Below are positions 18,533 through 28,527 of a DNA stretch of 64,000 nucleotides, piece by piece (position 1 is the first letter of the stretch; every line of letters begins with the position of its first letter). The DNA is from Saprospiraceae bacterium (GTDB lineage Bacteria > Bacteroidota > Bacteroidia > Chitinophagales > Saprospiraceae). The notes below the pieces were generated by a model. The model had not been told where the DNA came from. It saw only the letters and a list, made by a program, of their open reading frames with translations, and did no database searches. Location: positions 81,717 through 145,716 of the forward strand of contig JANQQI010000023.1 of the NCBI GenBank assembly GCA_028285085.1, read 5' to 3'. The translations under genes and the position numbers were made by a program.

Positions 18533-19906
18533 ATGAAAATTACCGGAAAAACTTTGATTGAGCTTGGCTATCAACCAGGAAAGTGGTTTAGAGAGGCACT
18601 GACTTATGCGAATGCCCACCAATTATCGGGTGATGCTTTGATCGCTTTTTTGGATAGCAAGCAGCCTAAGATTGTTGAACCCCACCTTGAAGGGCGACCT
18701 TATCACAAAAATATTCGGGCGGAGAGTGAGCAAGAGGAGGCCAACGTCAATGCTGTTTTCAAAACGATGGACGAATTGATGAAAACACCGACGATTATTG
18801 ATGGTGCCGTAATGCCCGATGCCTGTCCGACTGGTGGGATAGGGCGAATTCCGGTAGGAGGAGTAGTGGCGGCACGCGATGCCATCCATCCGGCGATGCA
18901 TAGTGCAGATATTTGCTGCTCGGTGATGATGACCTCATTTGGCTACGTTGAACCAAAGCGTGTTCTGGACGCTGCCCATCGGGTAACGCATTTCGGCGGC
19001 GGCGGTCGCAAGGATACCTTTGATTTACCGGAGCAGCTGGAAAAGGAAATTCGTGGCAACTACTTTTTGCGTAATGAAAGAAGTTTACATCTGGCTAAAA
19101 CACATCTGGGTACCCAAGGGGATGGTAATCACTTTTTATACGTAGGGCAATCAGAAAACACCGGTGAAACCATCATGGTTACCCACCATGGAAGTCGCGG
19201 TTTTGGTGCGCACTTGTACAAACAAGGGATGCAAGTCGCCGAGAAATTCCGACAGGAAGTGTCACCTAAGGCTCTAAAAGCAAATGCCTGGATTCCGTAT
19301 TCTCACGAATTAGGTGCACGCTACTGGGACGCTTTGCAGATTGTACGAGCTTGGACCAAGCTCAACCACACGGTTTTGCACGATGCGACTTGTGCCGGAT
19401 TGAACGTTGATCCTCGCCAGCGATTTTGGAACGAGCACAATTTTGTCTTCAAGTCCGAAGAGGATGTATTCTACCACGCCAAGGGCGCTACGCCGCTTGA
19501 TGATCGTTTCGTGCCAGACTCGCTGGACGGCTTGCGCTTGATTCCATTGAATATGAGTGAGCCTGTCTTGATTGTTCGAGGCAAAACGACCGCGACAAAC
19601 CTTGGCTTTGCGCCTCACGGCGCGGGTCGCAATGTAAGCCGTTCACAGCATATTCGCAGAAAAGCGGATCGTTCGGTGGATGCTGTGTTTGCAGAAGAAA
19701 CTCAGGGCTTAGACGTCCGTTTCTTTTCAAAAAATGTCGACTTATCCGAATTGCCATCAGCTTATAAAAATGCGCGGAATGTGCAAGCACAAATGGAAGA
19801 GTTTGGATTGGGCGAAGTAGTTGACCGTGTGATTCCCTATGGTTGTATCATGGCGGGTGACTGGAAAATCGATGCCCCCTGGCGCCGCAAACGAAAGCGG
19901 CGCTAG
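18533..19906 (+). CDS. rtcB: RtcB-family RNA ligase
   Basis: AVMPDACPTGGIGRIPVGGVVAARDAIHPAMHSADICCSVM, LGTQGDGNHFLYVG, VTHHGSRGFGAHLYKQGM, PHGAGRNVSRSQHIR. Start trimmed from 18503. Confidence 0.9.
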   Translation: MKITGKTLIELGYQPGKWFREALTYANAHQLSGDALIAFLDSKQPKIVEPHLEGRPYHKNIRAESEQEEANVNAVFKTMDELMKTPTIIDGAVMPDACPTGGIGRIPVGGVVAARDAIHPAMHSADICCSVMMTSFGYVEPKRVLDAAHRVTHFGGGGRKDTFDLPEQLEKEIRGNYFLRNERSLHLAKTHLGTQGDGNHFLYVGQSENTGETIMVTHHGSRGFGAHLYKQGMQVAEKFRQEVSPKALKANAWIPYSHELGARYWDALQIVRAWTKLNHTVLHDATCAGLNVDPRQRFWNEHNFVFKSEEDVFYHAKGATPLDDRFVPDSLDGLRLIPLNMSEPVLIVRGKTTATNLGFAPHGAGRNVSRSQHIRRKADRSVDAVFAEETQGLDVRFFSKNVDLSELPSAYKNARNVQAQMEEFGLGEVVDRVIPYGCIMAGDWKIDAPWRRKRKRR

Positions 19907-19967
19907 CTATTTTTGTCGGCTTTTTACGGCATAATGTCTACCTTTGGTATATAAAACACGATAGTCT

Positions 19968-20201
19968 ATGCTCGCCATTCTACTATTTTTCGGTCTTGGA
20001 GGTTATGAGTTACTCATCATTGGTCTGGTGTTGCTTTTACTCTTTGGCGGTAGCCGCATGACAGGACTGACCCGAGAGATCGGGAAAGGCATGAAGATGT
20101 TCAATGATACCAAGGCGACTCTGGAGAATGAACTCAAGGGCGGCTTACGCCCTGATCGCCCGGAGGATAGCAGTGAAAAGTCTTCTTCCGAAGAGAAGTA
20201 G
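19968..20201 (+). CDS. tatA: Twin-arginine translocase TatA/TatE subunit
   Basis: LGGYELLIIGLVLLLLFGGSRMTGLTREIGKGMKMFNDTK. Confidence 0.88.
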   Translation: MLAILLFFGLGGYELLIIGLVLLLLFGGSRMTGLTREIGKGMKMFNDTKATLENELKGGLRPDRPEDSSEKSSSEEK

Positions 20202-20209
20202 GATTACCA

Positions 20210-20827
20210 ATGGACTGGATTTATGCGCTCGACATCATCGGTACGCTGGTATTTGCCATTAGTGGTGTTTTAACAGCCCTAGATAATAAATTAGATTTGG
20301 TTGGAGCCGCCATCATCGGTTTAGTAACGGCAGTAGGTGGCGGCACTTTGCGCGATGTCCTGATTGGTGAAACACCTGTCGGTTGGATGAAAGATCCCAA
20401 TTATTTATGGACCATTTTACTGGCGCTCATCTTATCTTACTTTTTTAAAAAATACATCCTCAAACTTCGACGAAGTCTCTTCCTTTTTGACACCATTGGG
20501 ATTGGCTTATTTACTATTTTGGGACTACAAAAAACCTTATCGGTGGGGCTGTCGCCAGCCATCGCGGTCCTAATGGGGATGGTTTCGGCGGTGTTTGGTG
20601 GTGTCATTCGCGATGTATTAACCAATATTGTCCCGCTTATTTTTCGCCGTGAAATATATGCCTCGGCCTGCCTGGCGGGAGGCGTTGTCTTTCTCGGCCT
20701 CGAAGCCATCAACAACCAGCAAACTGTCAATATGCTGCTATCCATGAGTACGGTGGTGGTCATCCGTTATTTAGCGGTTAGATACCATTGGTCGTTGAAT
20801 TTTTCTCTGGAATCCAAAAAGGATTAG
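20210..20827 (+). CDS. Trimeric intracellular cation (TRIC)/UPF0126 family membrane protein
   Basis: Duplicated motifs GTLVFAISGVLTALDNKLDLVGAAIIGLVTAVGGGTLRDVLIG and GMVSAVFGGVIRDVLTNIVPLIFRREIYASACLAGG. Confidence 0.92.
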   Translation: MDWIYALDIIGTLVFAISGVLTALDNKLDLVGAAIIGLVTAVGGGTLRDVLIGETPVGWMKDPNYLWTILLALILSYFFKKYILKLRRSLFLFDTIGIGLFTILGLQKTLSVGLSPAIAVLMGMVSAVFGGVIRDVLTNIVPLIFRREIYASACLAGGVVFLGLEAINNQQTVNMLLSMSTVVVIRYLAVRYHWSLNFSLESKKD

Positions 20828-20924
20828 AACAAAGGCCCAGAAGTTTGGATCACTTCTTATTTTTACCTCGCCTTAATGATTAGCTCTATTCAACGAGCGC
20901 TAAACCTAACCAAAAAAACCACTA

Positions 20925-22328
20925 ATGGAAGCTATCAGTATCTTCGATATCTTCAAAATCGGCGTTGGCCCTTCCAGCTCGCATACCCTTGGTCCCTGGC
21001 AAGCCGCCCGGGATTTCATCCAACATATTGATGCTTCGAAAATAGATCGAGTCCGGGTGCATCTTTTCGGCTCCTTATCCAAAACGGGACGTGGCCACGC
21101 CACGGACGTTGCCGTAATGCTTGGCCTCGAAGGCTACGATCCAAAGACGATCGCTACTGATCAAATTGACCGCTACCTACAGCGTATTGAAGCTGAGCAA
21201 AATCTACAAGTTAAGGGTAATACTGTTGCTTTTGTGCGATCAAAGGATATTGTCTTTGAGCCCTCAACCCACGATTTACATCCCAATACTTTGATTTTTC
21301 ACGCTTGGTCGCAAGGCCAATTGATCACAGAAATCACTTATGCATCCGTTGGCGGCGGATTTATTGAAAGGGGAGGAGAGGAACACACGACCGTGGCTCC
21401 CGTTCGCTTGCCACATCCGATTCAGCGAGGACAAGAACTGCTAGCCTATACTGATGAATTAGGTGTGTCGATCTCGGACGTGGTACACCGCAATGAATTG
21501 CACTTTCGGACGGAGGCTGAGATTCAAGCCAGTCTTGATGCCTTATTAGACACCATTATTGATAGTGTATACCGGGGTTGCAGCACACCGGGCGTCTTAC
21601 CTGGTGGTTTGAATGTTAAGCGCCGCGCTTTATCCATGTGTCATCAGCTTACGGACGGCGCGGACTATGCTAATCGCAAGGAATGGCTGGATGTGGTCCA
21701 TAACTCGCCTAAGCATTTCAAAAACATTAACCAATGGATCAGTTGCTTCGCCCTGGCAGTTAACGAGGAGAATGCTGCCTTGGGCCGTATTGTGACCTCA
21801 CCGACCAATGGTGCTGCCGGGGTCATTCCGGCGGTGTTATTATACTATTACTTCTTTTGCGACTATGTGGGTAAAGATGCGATGCGTCAATTTTTATTTA
21901 CCGCCGGGGAGGTCGGTTGTTTATTCAAAAAAGGCGCTACCATTTCTGCGGCGGTGGGCGGCTGTCAGGCGGAAATTGGCGTTTCCTCAGCGATGGCCGC
22001 CGCGGGCTTGACGGAAGTGCTCGGTGGTAGTCCGCGGCAAGCTTTGATGGCCGCCGAAATAGCGATGGAGCACCACCTTGGCCTTACCTGTGATCCGATC
22101 GGCGGCCTGGTCCAAATTCCCTGCATCGAGCGCAACGCGATGGGCGCTATGAAGGCTATCACCGCTGCCCATCTAGCCCTGTCTAATGATCCAGAAGCCG
22201 CCATTGTGCACCTCGACACCGTCATCAAAACGATGTGGGACACTGCTCAAGATATGAACGGGAAGTATAAAGAGACCTCAGAGGGTGGGCTCGCGTTTAA
22301 TTTGCCGGTGGTGCTGGCGAATTGTTGA
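20925..22328 (+). CDS. sdaA: L-serine ammonia-lyase (iron-sulfur type)
   Basis: [97 protein letters not shown]. Confidence 0.95.
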   Translation: MEAISIFDIFKIGVGPSSSHTLGPWQAARDFIQHIDASKIDRVRVHLFGSLSKTGRGHATDVAVMLGLEGYDPKTIATDQIDRYLQRIEAEQNLQVKGNTVAFVRSKDIVFEPSTHDLHPNTLIFHAWSQGQLITEITYASVGGGFIERGGEEHTTVAPVRLPHPIQRGQELLAYTDELGVSISDVVHRNELHFRTEAEIQASLDALLDTIIDSVYRGCSTPGVLPGGLNVKRRALSMCHQLTDGADYANRKEWLDVVHNSPKHFKNINQWISCFALAVNEENAALGRIVTSPTNGAAGVIPAVLLYYYFFCDYVGKDAMRQFLFTAGEVGCLFKKGATISAAVGGCQAEIGVSSAMAAAGLTEVLGGSPRQALMAAEIAMEHHLGLTCDPIGGLVQIPCIERNAMGAMKAITAAHLALSNDPEAAIVHLDTVIKTMWDTAQDMNGKYKETSEGGLAFNLPVVLANC

Positions 22329-22442
22329 TTGGAGTTGAGCTATCAGGAGATATTCATCGAGCAAACATTTGCTCTTGTGGAGTTTTCTGGTGAAGAAGGC
22401 TAAGCCGCTGTATATTATATTTTCAGCTCAAAACTAATTGCT

Positions 22443-22970
22443 ATGGAAAGTTATGAATTGATGAAGCCGGTTTTTACACGAATCGCCGTTGAAGAAGGCG
22501 GGCACTATCAATTTCGAGATGAGAAATATTGGGGCGGTGATATGTCTGTCATACCAATTACCTACCATAAATTAGTTGTTCCAATAAAAGATGCTCATGT
22601 TATAGTTGATTATGAACTGGGTAATCACAACATGGCTAGCTTCTTTTGTGAACTATCCGATTTTAACCCTATTCCTTCATTTACCATTTCCTACCGAAGT
22701 CCATATCGAAGACTTTTTAATAAAAAATTGAATGCCCTAAAAGTAAATTGTGAGGATACTCATTTTAAAAATTACTTGCAGCAGGAATTAATAGAGCTAG
22801 AGCTAGAACACATTGCTCGAGATAGTCAATTTGAACCAAATATTAAACTCATCCATTCTGATACATCTGCAGAATTAAAAACAAGATATTACCTAGGGTT
22901 TAAGTACAAGCACCGTGTTATACAACCTTTGCTCCGCTTTTATGAGGCGGTGATTGAGTGGGGGCGTTAG
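22443..22970 (+). CDS. Hypothetical protein
   Basis: 175-aa ORF with coding-like composition; no recognised domain. Confidence 0.6.
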   Translation: MESYELMKPVFTRIAVEEGGHYQFRDEKYWGGDMSVIPITYHKLVVPIKDAHVIVDYELGNHNMASFFCELSDFNPIPSFTISYRSPYRRLFNKKLNALKVNCEDTHFKNYLQQELIELELEHIARDSQFEPNIKLIHSDTSAELKTRYYLGFKYKHRVIQPLLRFYEAVIEWGR

Positions 22971-23054
22971 GTAATTGTTTTTGGTTTGTTGAATAAAAAA
23001 CAGAGTGGCTATAATTTCTGAATTTTGTAATTCTGACAACCTTAAGCATTCCAC

Positions 23055-24728
23055 TTAGCGCCCAATCACCAAGCGCTGTGGTGTACTCCCCGGAAAATCC
23101 AACACATACACCCCGTTCGGCAAGTTGGAGACGTCCAAAATACCATTTTCCGGGAGTTGTCCCTGCCGAACCAGCCGCCCGCCCCAGTCTACCAGCCGAT
23201 AGTAGCGGGCGTAGCGCGCCGGGAGCTCCACCTGAATGTGATCCGCGGCCGGGTTGGGGTAGAGGCGCCAATCGGATGGAGCAAGAAAATCAGTGCTGGT
23301 CAGCGTATTACAATCGGCGGAATTGGGCAGCGGATTGGGCTCGATCGGAGAGCCGGGACTGAGGTCCAGATTCTGGAGGCCGGGGTAATCGGGAGTGTAG
23401 CGGGTACTACGGAAAACGATATTGCCCGCGAGGCTGCCGTTCGGTGGAATGGGTTCACCCTGAGGCGTCGGACCTTGTACCGTGACCGGATTGACGTATT
23501 CCCAGACGATGTTATCCTCCGCGTTGATCTCGAAGAAACGGCCCTCTGCACCACTGCAGATCAAAATATTGCCATTGGGTTGCTGCTCCGCACCCGATAT
23601 GAAGCTCGAGTACCAATCGGTCGGATTGGGATACTGAAAGGTATAATCCGGTGCCGCCGGACCGTAGGCGGTATTCGGGGTGTAAGCATAGTTGCCTTCG
23701 GCATCCACCGGTGGACTGATGATATCGACCGACGAGGCGTTGCCACCCGGTCGATCCCGACCATTGTTGAACAGCATAATTTTACCGGCATCGGGCAGGC
23801 CGGCGTCGATCCAGCGCACATCGTGCTGTCCGAAGAGTTGGCGATCGGACAGCGTCCCCTGATCGTAGCCAATGGGATTGCCCCAGCGGTAGAGGATATC
23901 GCCGCCTTTGCCGCTATTACCGCCTGTATGTCCGGCGGCTTCCTCGGTGGTGGTGCTGTGATCGATGACATAGAGTTCGTTGAGGCCCGGCGAGCCGAAA
24001 ATGATTTGGTCGAGCTCGGGATTGTAGTCTAAGCAATTTGCGTGAATCCAGTCGGCGTCGCCCGGCGTCGGGAAATCGGGGTAAAAATTGATGTCCAACA
24101 GCTCGGGGTGCTCCGCCACTACGCCGTAATTGGGCTTGTTGGGATCTTGATCCTGAATGAGGTGATCCCAAAGATGCCATGCCCACACAATCTCACCGCT
24201 GGTTGGGCCGGTCTGTTGTACTTCTATGATATGCTCGGGCCAGAGGGCGTTGTCATCCAGAAAGTTGGGATCGCGCCCCTGCGCTACGGCCTCATCGACC
24301 GATTTGTATTCCCAGGCTAGCACCAAAACGTTGCCATTAGGAAGTGGCTCAATGTCGTGATGCATTCGCACATTGTTGTCCGAGTACACGAAATCCCAGA
24401 GCAAGTTGCCCTCCCAATCTAGTTTTTGGAAGCGTTCACCGGCGCCACCGGCGTTGATGACTGGATTAACCAAGCCCGTTCTGGCGGTGCGCAGCAGTGT
24501 ACCGTCTTCCAGCAAATAGACCATTTGAGCTGGATTGGCATCCGTCTCCCAGCGATGGACTTCCTTGCCGCAGTTGTCAATCAAATAGATGTTATTCGAC
24601 CGCAAGGGGGCGAAAAGAGTATAGCCCTCAAAGGCTTCATCTTCGTAAGTGAAGAGGCCTACCGTTTGGGCTTGAAGCCCGCTTGGCAAAAAAAGAATGG
24701 CGAAAAAGGCAAAGTAAAGTTGACGCAT
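23055..24728 (-). CDS. Aryl-sulfate sulfotransferase-like protein with T9SS C-terminal domain
   Basis: TYEDEAFEGYTLFAPLRSNNIYLIDNCGKEVHRWETDANPAQMVYLLEDGTLLR, HHDIEPLPNGNVLVLAWEY; C-term WRLYPNPAADHIQVELP...LPNGVYVLDFPGSTPQRLVIGR. Confidence 0.85.
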   Translation of the reverse strand: MRQLYFAFFAILFLPSGLQAQTVGLFTYEDEAFEGYTLFAPLRSNNIYLIDNCGKEVHRWETDANPAQMVYLLEDGTLLRTARTGLVNPVINAGGAGERFQKLDWEGNLLWDFVYSDNNVRMHHDIEPLPNGNVLVLAWEYKSVDEAVAQGRDPNFLDDNALWPEHIIEVQQTGPTSGEIVWAWHLWDHLIQDQDPNKPNYGVVAEHPELLDINFYPDFPTPGDADWIHANCLDYNPELDQIIFGSPGLNELYVIDHSTTTEEAAGHTGGNSGKGGDILYRWGNPIGYDQGTLSDRQLFGQHDVRWIDAGLPDAGKIMLFNNGRDRPGGNASSVDIISPPVDAEGNYAYTPNTAYGPAAPDYTFQYPNPTDWYSSFISGAEQQPNGNILICSGAEGRFFEINAEDNIVWEYVNPVTVQGPTPQGEPIPPNGSLAGNIVFRSTRYTPDYPGLQNLDLSPGSPIEPNPLPNSADCNTLTSTDFLAPSDWRLYPNPAADHIQVELPARYARYYRLVDWGGRLVRQGQLPENGILDVSNLPNGVYVLDFPGSTPQRLVIGR

Positions 24729-24820
24729 CTGGGAAGTAGAGTATTGTTAAATATGTTTATACGACTCCAAATCTAAACCAGCCCCATCAATTCTAGTTTA
24801 AAATGGACAGGGATAATTTG

Positions 24821-25483
24821 TCAGTTCTCTTTCAAAACGTAAGAGCCGATGATGAGCCCCCAACCGCCGGCCGGGTTGCGCATCCAACGCGTACCTAAAA
24901 CATTTTTGATACTCCTGGTCTTACCGAATAGGTCTTGCTTCCCAAAGGTGCAGTAAGAAGCGTGGGCATTAGTCCAGATGACTACCGATTTCTTGTTTTT
25001 AATATGCCGGCGCCGGATCGACTCTTTTTCAAATCCCAAAATATCGTACACGTTCTCTGTCTTATAACCTGAATTGAGATATTCCACCGCATTTGTGAAA
25101 TTCTTGATACACTCATGATGCTTGTATTCCGTCTTTTTCACCAGAATTCGTTTGCACATGATAGCGTATAAAATGATCGCATCGTCGAGGAATAGGCTGT
25201 CTTCTTTGTTCTTAAACTTAGCTTGATCTTCCGTAATAGCGATCTCATTTTCATCAATACTTAATTCCAAATCGTCGCGTAGTGTAACCGTAATCGTCCC
25301 GCCTTCTTTTTTGTACTGCTTAAATATGGCCTCCAGCGAACCGAATTGAATCAAGGCCGCCTTAATCAAAGCAATGCTGGCACAATTGCCGTGGGTATCA
25401 TCTTGCATACAGATGGCTGATTCTTTTGGCAGTTTCACTGTGCCTTGATAAAAGTCCGAAATGATGTCATTGTGTTTGGGCAT
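24821..25483 (-). CDS. Hypothetical protein; possible papain/calpain-like cysteine peptidase fold
   Basis: THGNCASIALIKAALIQFG (candidate Cys), VIWTNAHASYCTF (candidate His), TRWMRNPAGGWGLIIGSYVL (candidate Asn). Confidence 0.6.
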   Translation of the reverse strand: MPKHNDIISDFYQGTVKLPKESAICMQDDTHGNCASIALIKAALIQFGSLEAIFKQYKKEGGTITVTLRDDLELSIDENEIAITEDQAKFKNKEDSLFLDDAIILYAIMCKRILVKKTEYKHHECIKNFTNAVEYLNSGYKTENVYDILGFEKESIRRRHIKNKKSVVIWTNAHASYCTFGKQDLFGKTRSIKNVLGTRWMRNPAGGWGLIIGSYVLKEN

Positions 25484-25576
25484 AGTTGGTTTCGTTTTAT
25501 GTTTTCAATTAGTGAGATATAATACCTCATTAAATTCAATCAATATACTTCTACACTAAGCTGGATATTAGATTTT

Positions 25577-25710
25577 CAACCTTTGGAGATTTTGGCGTTA
25601 AAGCAATTAAATGCGGGAAAGCCTTTTCATTAAAACCTTTCCAGAGGTAAAATAGCGCAGCTATTTTGCTGACCTTGGAAAGGCTGCGGGAGGCTAATTT
25701 AATTGTAGCC
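25577..25710. repeat. Dispersed intergenic repeat, copy A, with nested inverted repeats
   Basis: CAACCTTTGGAGATTTTGGCGTTAAAGCAATTAAATGCGGG... matches 52264ff; contains AAAATAGC-GCA-GCTATTTT inside CCTTTCC...GGAAAGG and flanking CAATTAAAT/ATTTAATTG. Confidence 0.7.
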
Positions 25711-25785
25711 AAAAGATCTACAGTTACGGCTTTTGGGTTACTTTTCGGCTGAAGGAAAAGTAACATATTAAGCTTTCTTAATAAC

Positions 25786-28377
25786 CTATTGTAAAACCAC
25801 CTTCCCCCGCTGCACCACCTTCTCTCCATTCCACAACTCATAAACATACACGCCATTTGACCAACGTTGCTGCCGCTCAATGGTAAAACTAGCCGGATCA
25901 GCAATCACCTCTTCCACCAGTAAACGTCCCTGCAAATCCCGCAAACGAAACTGTAGCTGGTGCGATAAATCCACCCCGTCGGCCGCCGTAAAATGCAAGT
26001 GTTCCGCCACTGGGTTGGGAAACAAACGGTACGGCTGCTGCATCGGAATCACAATCTCTTGAAAGCCTACTGGGCTATCTTCTACAAAGAGTGTCACCTC
26101 GTCGGTTGCCGGGTGAGCCACGGCGGCCTTAAGTCCATCCGGGGTGATATCAAAATGATGGATCGGCAAAGCCGGTAGATCGAAGGCACTCAGGAATGTA
26201 GAATCGGTGACCAGCAAATGATGCATTTGGACGTCCAAATCTGGCGACCGCTGCAAGGTGAAGCCCCGGCCGGTCGCCGCGTATTGAATGGCAATCGGCG
26301 CAGTATCTTCGTAGTTGATCTCCTCTATAAACTCCAAGGTTTGAAGCGAAAAGCGTTGGGTGCTTTGTACTTCCGAGGAAGCTATCCAAAAAGATAACTC
26401 ACGGGGATCATAGGTCACGCGAACCGGGTTTTCAATACAAGGATAAGTACCAATGAGACTCCAGGTTTCATCCTGCCCGAACAGCAAGGCCAGCTCATCA
26501 TTATCTTTTAAAGTCACTGCGGCAAAAACACCATTGCCGAGCAGCTCATTTTCTTCGCTGATCGCTATTTGCAAGGGGAAGCCCTCCAGCGCAATTTCGG
26601 TGAGCACACTGTGGCTGCTGAGTTCCAGAATTTGAACTTGGCTATCGAAGGGATTAGCTACCAGTGCATACTGGCCATCCGGCGTGAATTTCAGATCACT
26701 ACGAATACCGTAGTTGGTCCAGCTGATGCCGGTATTGCCGATGTCGATCGTTGTTTCGAGGCCGGAATTAGCGCCGTCGAGCTTAATGACACCAATATTA
26801 TCATTGGAGCCCGCATTGATGGCGTAGGCGTACTGATCGCCGGGCAGGACAAATACCTGATCAGGCTTGCTACCTCCACTGGGGACGTCCGCTACAATTT
26901 GGCTGGTTTGTAGATCGATGATGGCCACCCGGTTGTCAAGGCGTTTAGCCACCAATGCGTATTGACCATCCGAAGTGACATCGACTTGGAAAGTCTCGTT
27001 ACTACCGAGATCAATGATGCCTTCTAAACTGGCACTGGCTACATCGATCACGGAGAGCGTCCCTGAAAGTGAGTTGATGGCCAAGAGCCGACTACCGTCG
27101 GCGGTAAACTTAACGGCGTAGGTGGCATCGGCTTCTAGGTCAGAGCCAGTAGAACTATTTCCATCTTGGGTTAGGTTAACCGGATTAATGAAGTCATAAA
27201 AGACTAAAGATTCGTAGCGCAGGGGATCGCTGGCCACAATCCGATTGCCTTGGCCGACGGCGCCATTTTGGATCGAAATACCACTTAGGCTGCTTTGGAT
27301 TGTACCGGTCTCAGCATTAACTACAGCGATGTAAAAATCGCCAGCAATGAAGTGCGTACCACTGGCGCTGGTTCCGACCCAATCGGGGGTGTTGCCCGTT
27401 TCGACGGTTTGCCAGCTTTCGGCGTTAAAATTGATCAGAGCGGTATTTCCTGGATTAGCGGGGACATAAGCCCGACTTCCGTCCGTGTTTACGGCGGGTG
27501 GGCTGTAGGAGGAAAAGATGTTGGTGTTATCTAAGGTGACTTGCTTGGTAAAGCTTTGGGTAGCGACGTCGATTTGGATCAGTTGGCCGGGATTACCGGT
27601 TCGCATGGCGACTAACTTTGTGCCGTCACCGCTAAGTTCAATTTGGCCACATCCTGCAGCTTCAGGAATATTGGCCGTGACCATTCCCGTACTTAAATCC
27701 CAAAATTGTAAGGCCGTAACACCATAGCCATTTACCAGGTAGCTCTCATCCGGGGTGATTCGGAAATTAGAGTAGTAGACTGAATTTCGAGGATTGGAAG
27801 TAATAAAGGAAAATTTATAAAGTCCAACTGGAAAAGCATTGATGGTCAAAGTGTTCGCTAAAGTGTTTAGATTGAATACTTCAGCGGTAGAACTTTCGTC
27901 ACAACCCACAACGGCGATATTACCGGGACCACTGACGTGTACTTTGGCCGGGCGAGCGGAAACGGTCGCTACGTCCGCAATGCTATAATCACTTAATTGA
28001 ATGAAATACACCTCATTACTTCCGAGGCAGGCTACTACGGCCAGTTCATCCGAGAAATCGAGATCGATCGGTTGGATACCCACCGGAATATTCTGGACGA
28101 TGGCTTTAGTGGCCCAGTCGATCACGGTGATATTATTGGTAGTACGATTTAGTACCCATACTTGGTCGCCATCGCGGGTAAATTTCATTTCACCGATATA
28201 ATCCCCTTCAATTTCGTCACCGGCAGGAATTGTGGTCAGATCAACCGTTGCTTTGGCAGGGGTGAACTGACGGGTTGTATTTTGAAAAATGGGCAAGGGG
28301 TCGCCATCTGAATTGACTTGTGCCAGTAGAACATTACAAAGGAAGAGGAATAGAACGGGGAGTAAAAAGCGCGTCAT
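25786..28377 (-). CDS. YVTN/YncE-like beta-propeller secreted protein with T9SS C-terminal domain
   Basis: VWVLNRTTNNITVIDWATKAIVQNIPVGIQPIDLDFSDELAVVAC; RLLAINSLSGTLSVIDVASASLEGII; C-term YRLFPNPVAEHLHFTAADG...NGVYVYELWNGEKVVQRGKVVLQ. Confidence 0.9.
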   Translation of the reverse strand: MTRFLLPVLFLFLCNVLLAQVNSDGDPLPIFQNTTRQFTPAKATVDLTTIPAGDEIEGDYIGEMKFTRDGDQVWVLNRTTNNITVIDWATKAIVQNIPVGIQPIDLDFSDELAVVACLGSNEVYFIQLSDYSIADVATVSARPAKVHVSGPGNIAVVGCDESSTAEVFNLNTLANTLTINAFPVGLYKFSFITSNPRNSVYYSNFRITPDESYLVNGYGVTALQFWDLSTGMVTANIPEAAGCGQIELSGDGTKLVAMRTGNPGQLIQIDVATQSFTKQVTLDNTNIFSSYSPPAVNTDGSRAYVPANPGNTALINFNAESWQTVETGNTPDWVGTSASGTHFIAGDFYIAVVNAETGTIQSSLSGISIQNGAVGQGNRIVASDPLRYESLVFYDFINPVNLTQDGNSSTGSDLEADATYAVKFTADGSRLLAINSLSGTLSVIDVASASLEGIIDLGSNETFQVDVTSDGQYALVAKRLDNRVAIIDLQTSQIVADVPSGGSKPDQVFVLPGDQYAYAINAGSNDNIGVIKLDGANSGLETTIDIGNTGISWTNYGIRSDLKFTPDGQYALVANPFDSQVQILELSSHSVLTEIALEGFPLQIAISEENELLGNGVFAAVTLKDNDELALLFGQDETWSLIGTYPCIENPVRVTYDPRELSFWIASSEVQSTQRFSLQTLEFIEEINYEDTAPIAIQYAATGRGFTLQRSPDLDVQMHHLLVTDSTFLSAFDLPALPIHHFDITPDGLKAAVAHPATDEVTLFVEDSPVGFQEIVIPMQQPYRLFPNPVAEHLHFTAADGVDLSHQLQFRLRDLQGRLLVEEVIADPASFTIERQQRWSNGVYVYELWNGEKVVQRGKVVLQ

Positions 28378-28527
28378 AAAGGGGAAATATTGAGTGTGAA
28401 AATTGAGGGTAATCCTACTGAAACCCTCTTGCTTAAAGTTACCGAATTGTTTTCACACCCAAAAAGTCGACATATAGAATTTAAACAAAATCCTTCTTCT
28501 TTTTTACTACGCCATTCTAATCATTCC

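Noticed and set aside
23078-24320. Long plus-strand ORFs (including 291 aa at 23157..24032) opposite the arylsulfotransferase-like gene
   Set aside because: Low-complexity, Arg/Ile-rich antisense translations; the minus-strand frame has recognisable domains and a T9SS C-terminus.
23055-24728. Recent horizontal acquisition, because this gene looks more GC-rich than its neighbours
   Set aside because: The GC impression was not measured and no mobile element flanks it; a sliding-window GC and codon-usage calculation would be needed.
25551-25904. 117-aa minus-strand ORF (LWKGFNEKAFPHLIALTPKSPKVENL)
   Set aside because: It overlaps the 3' end of the propeller gene and consists mainly of the dispersed structured repeat; better explained as a repeat than as a protein.
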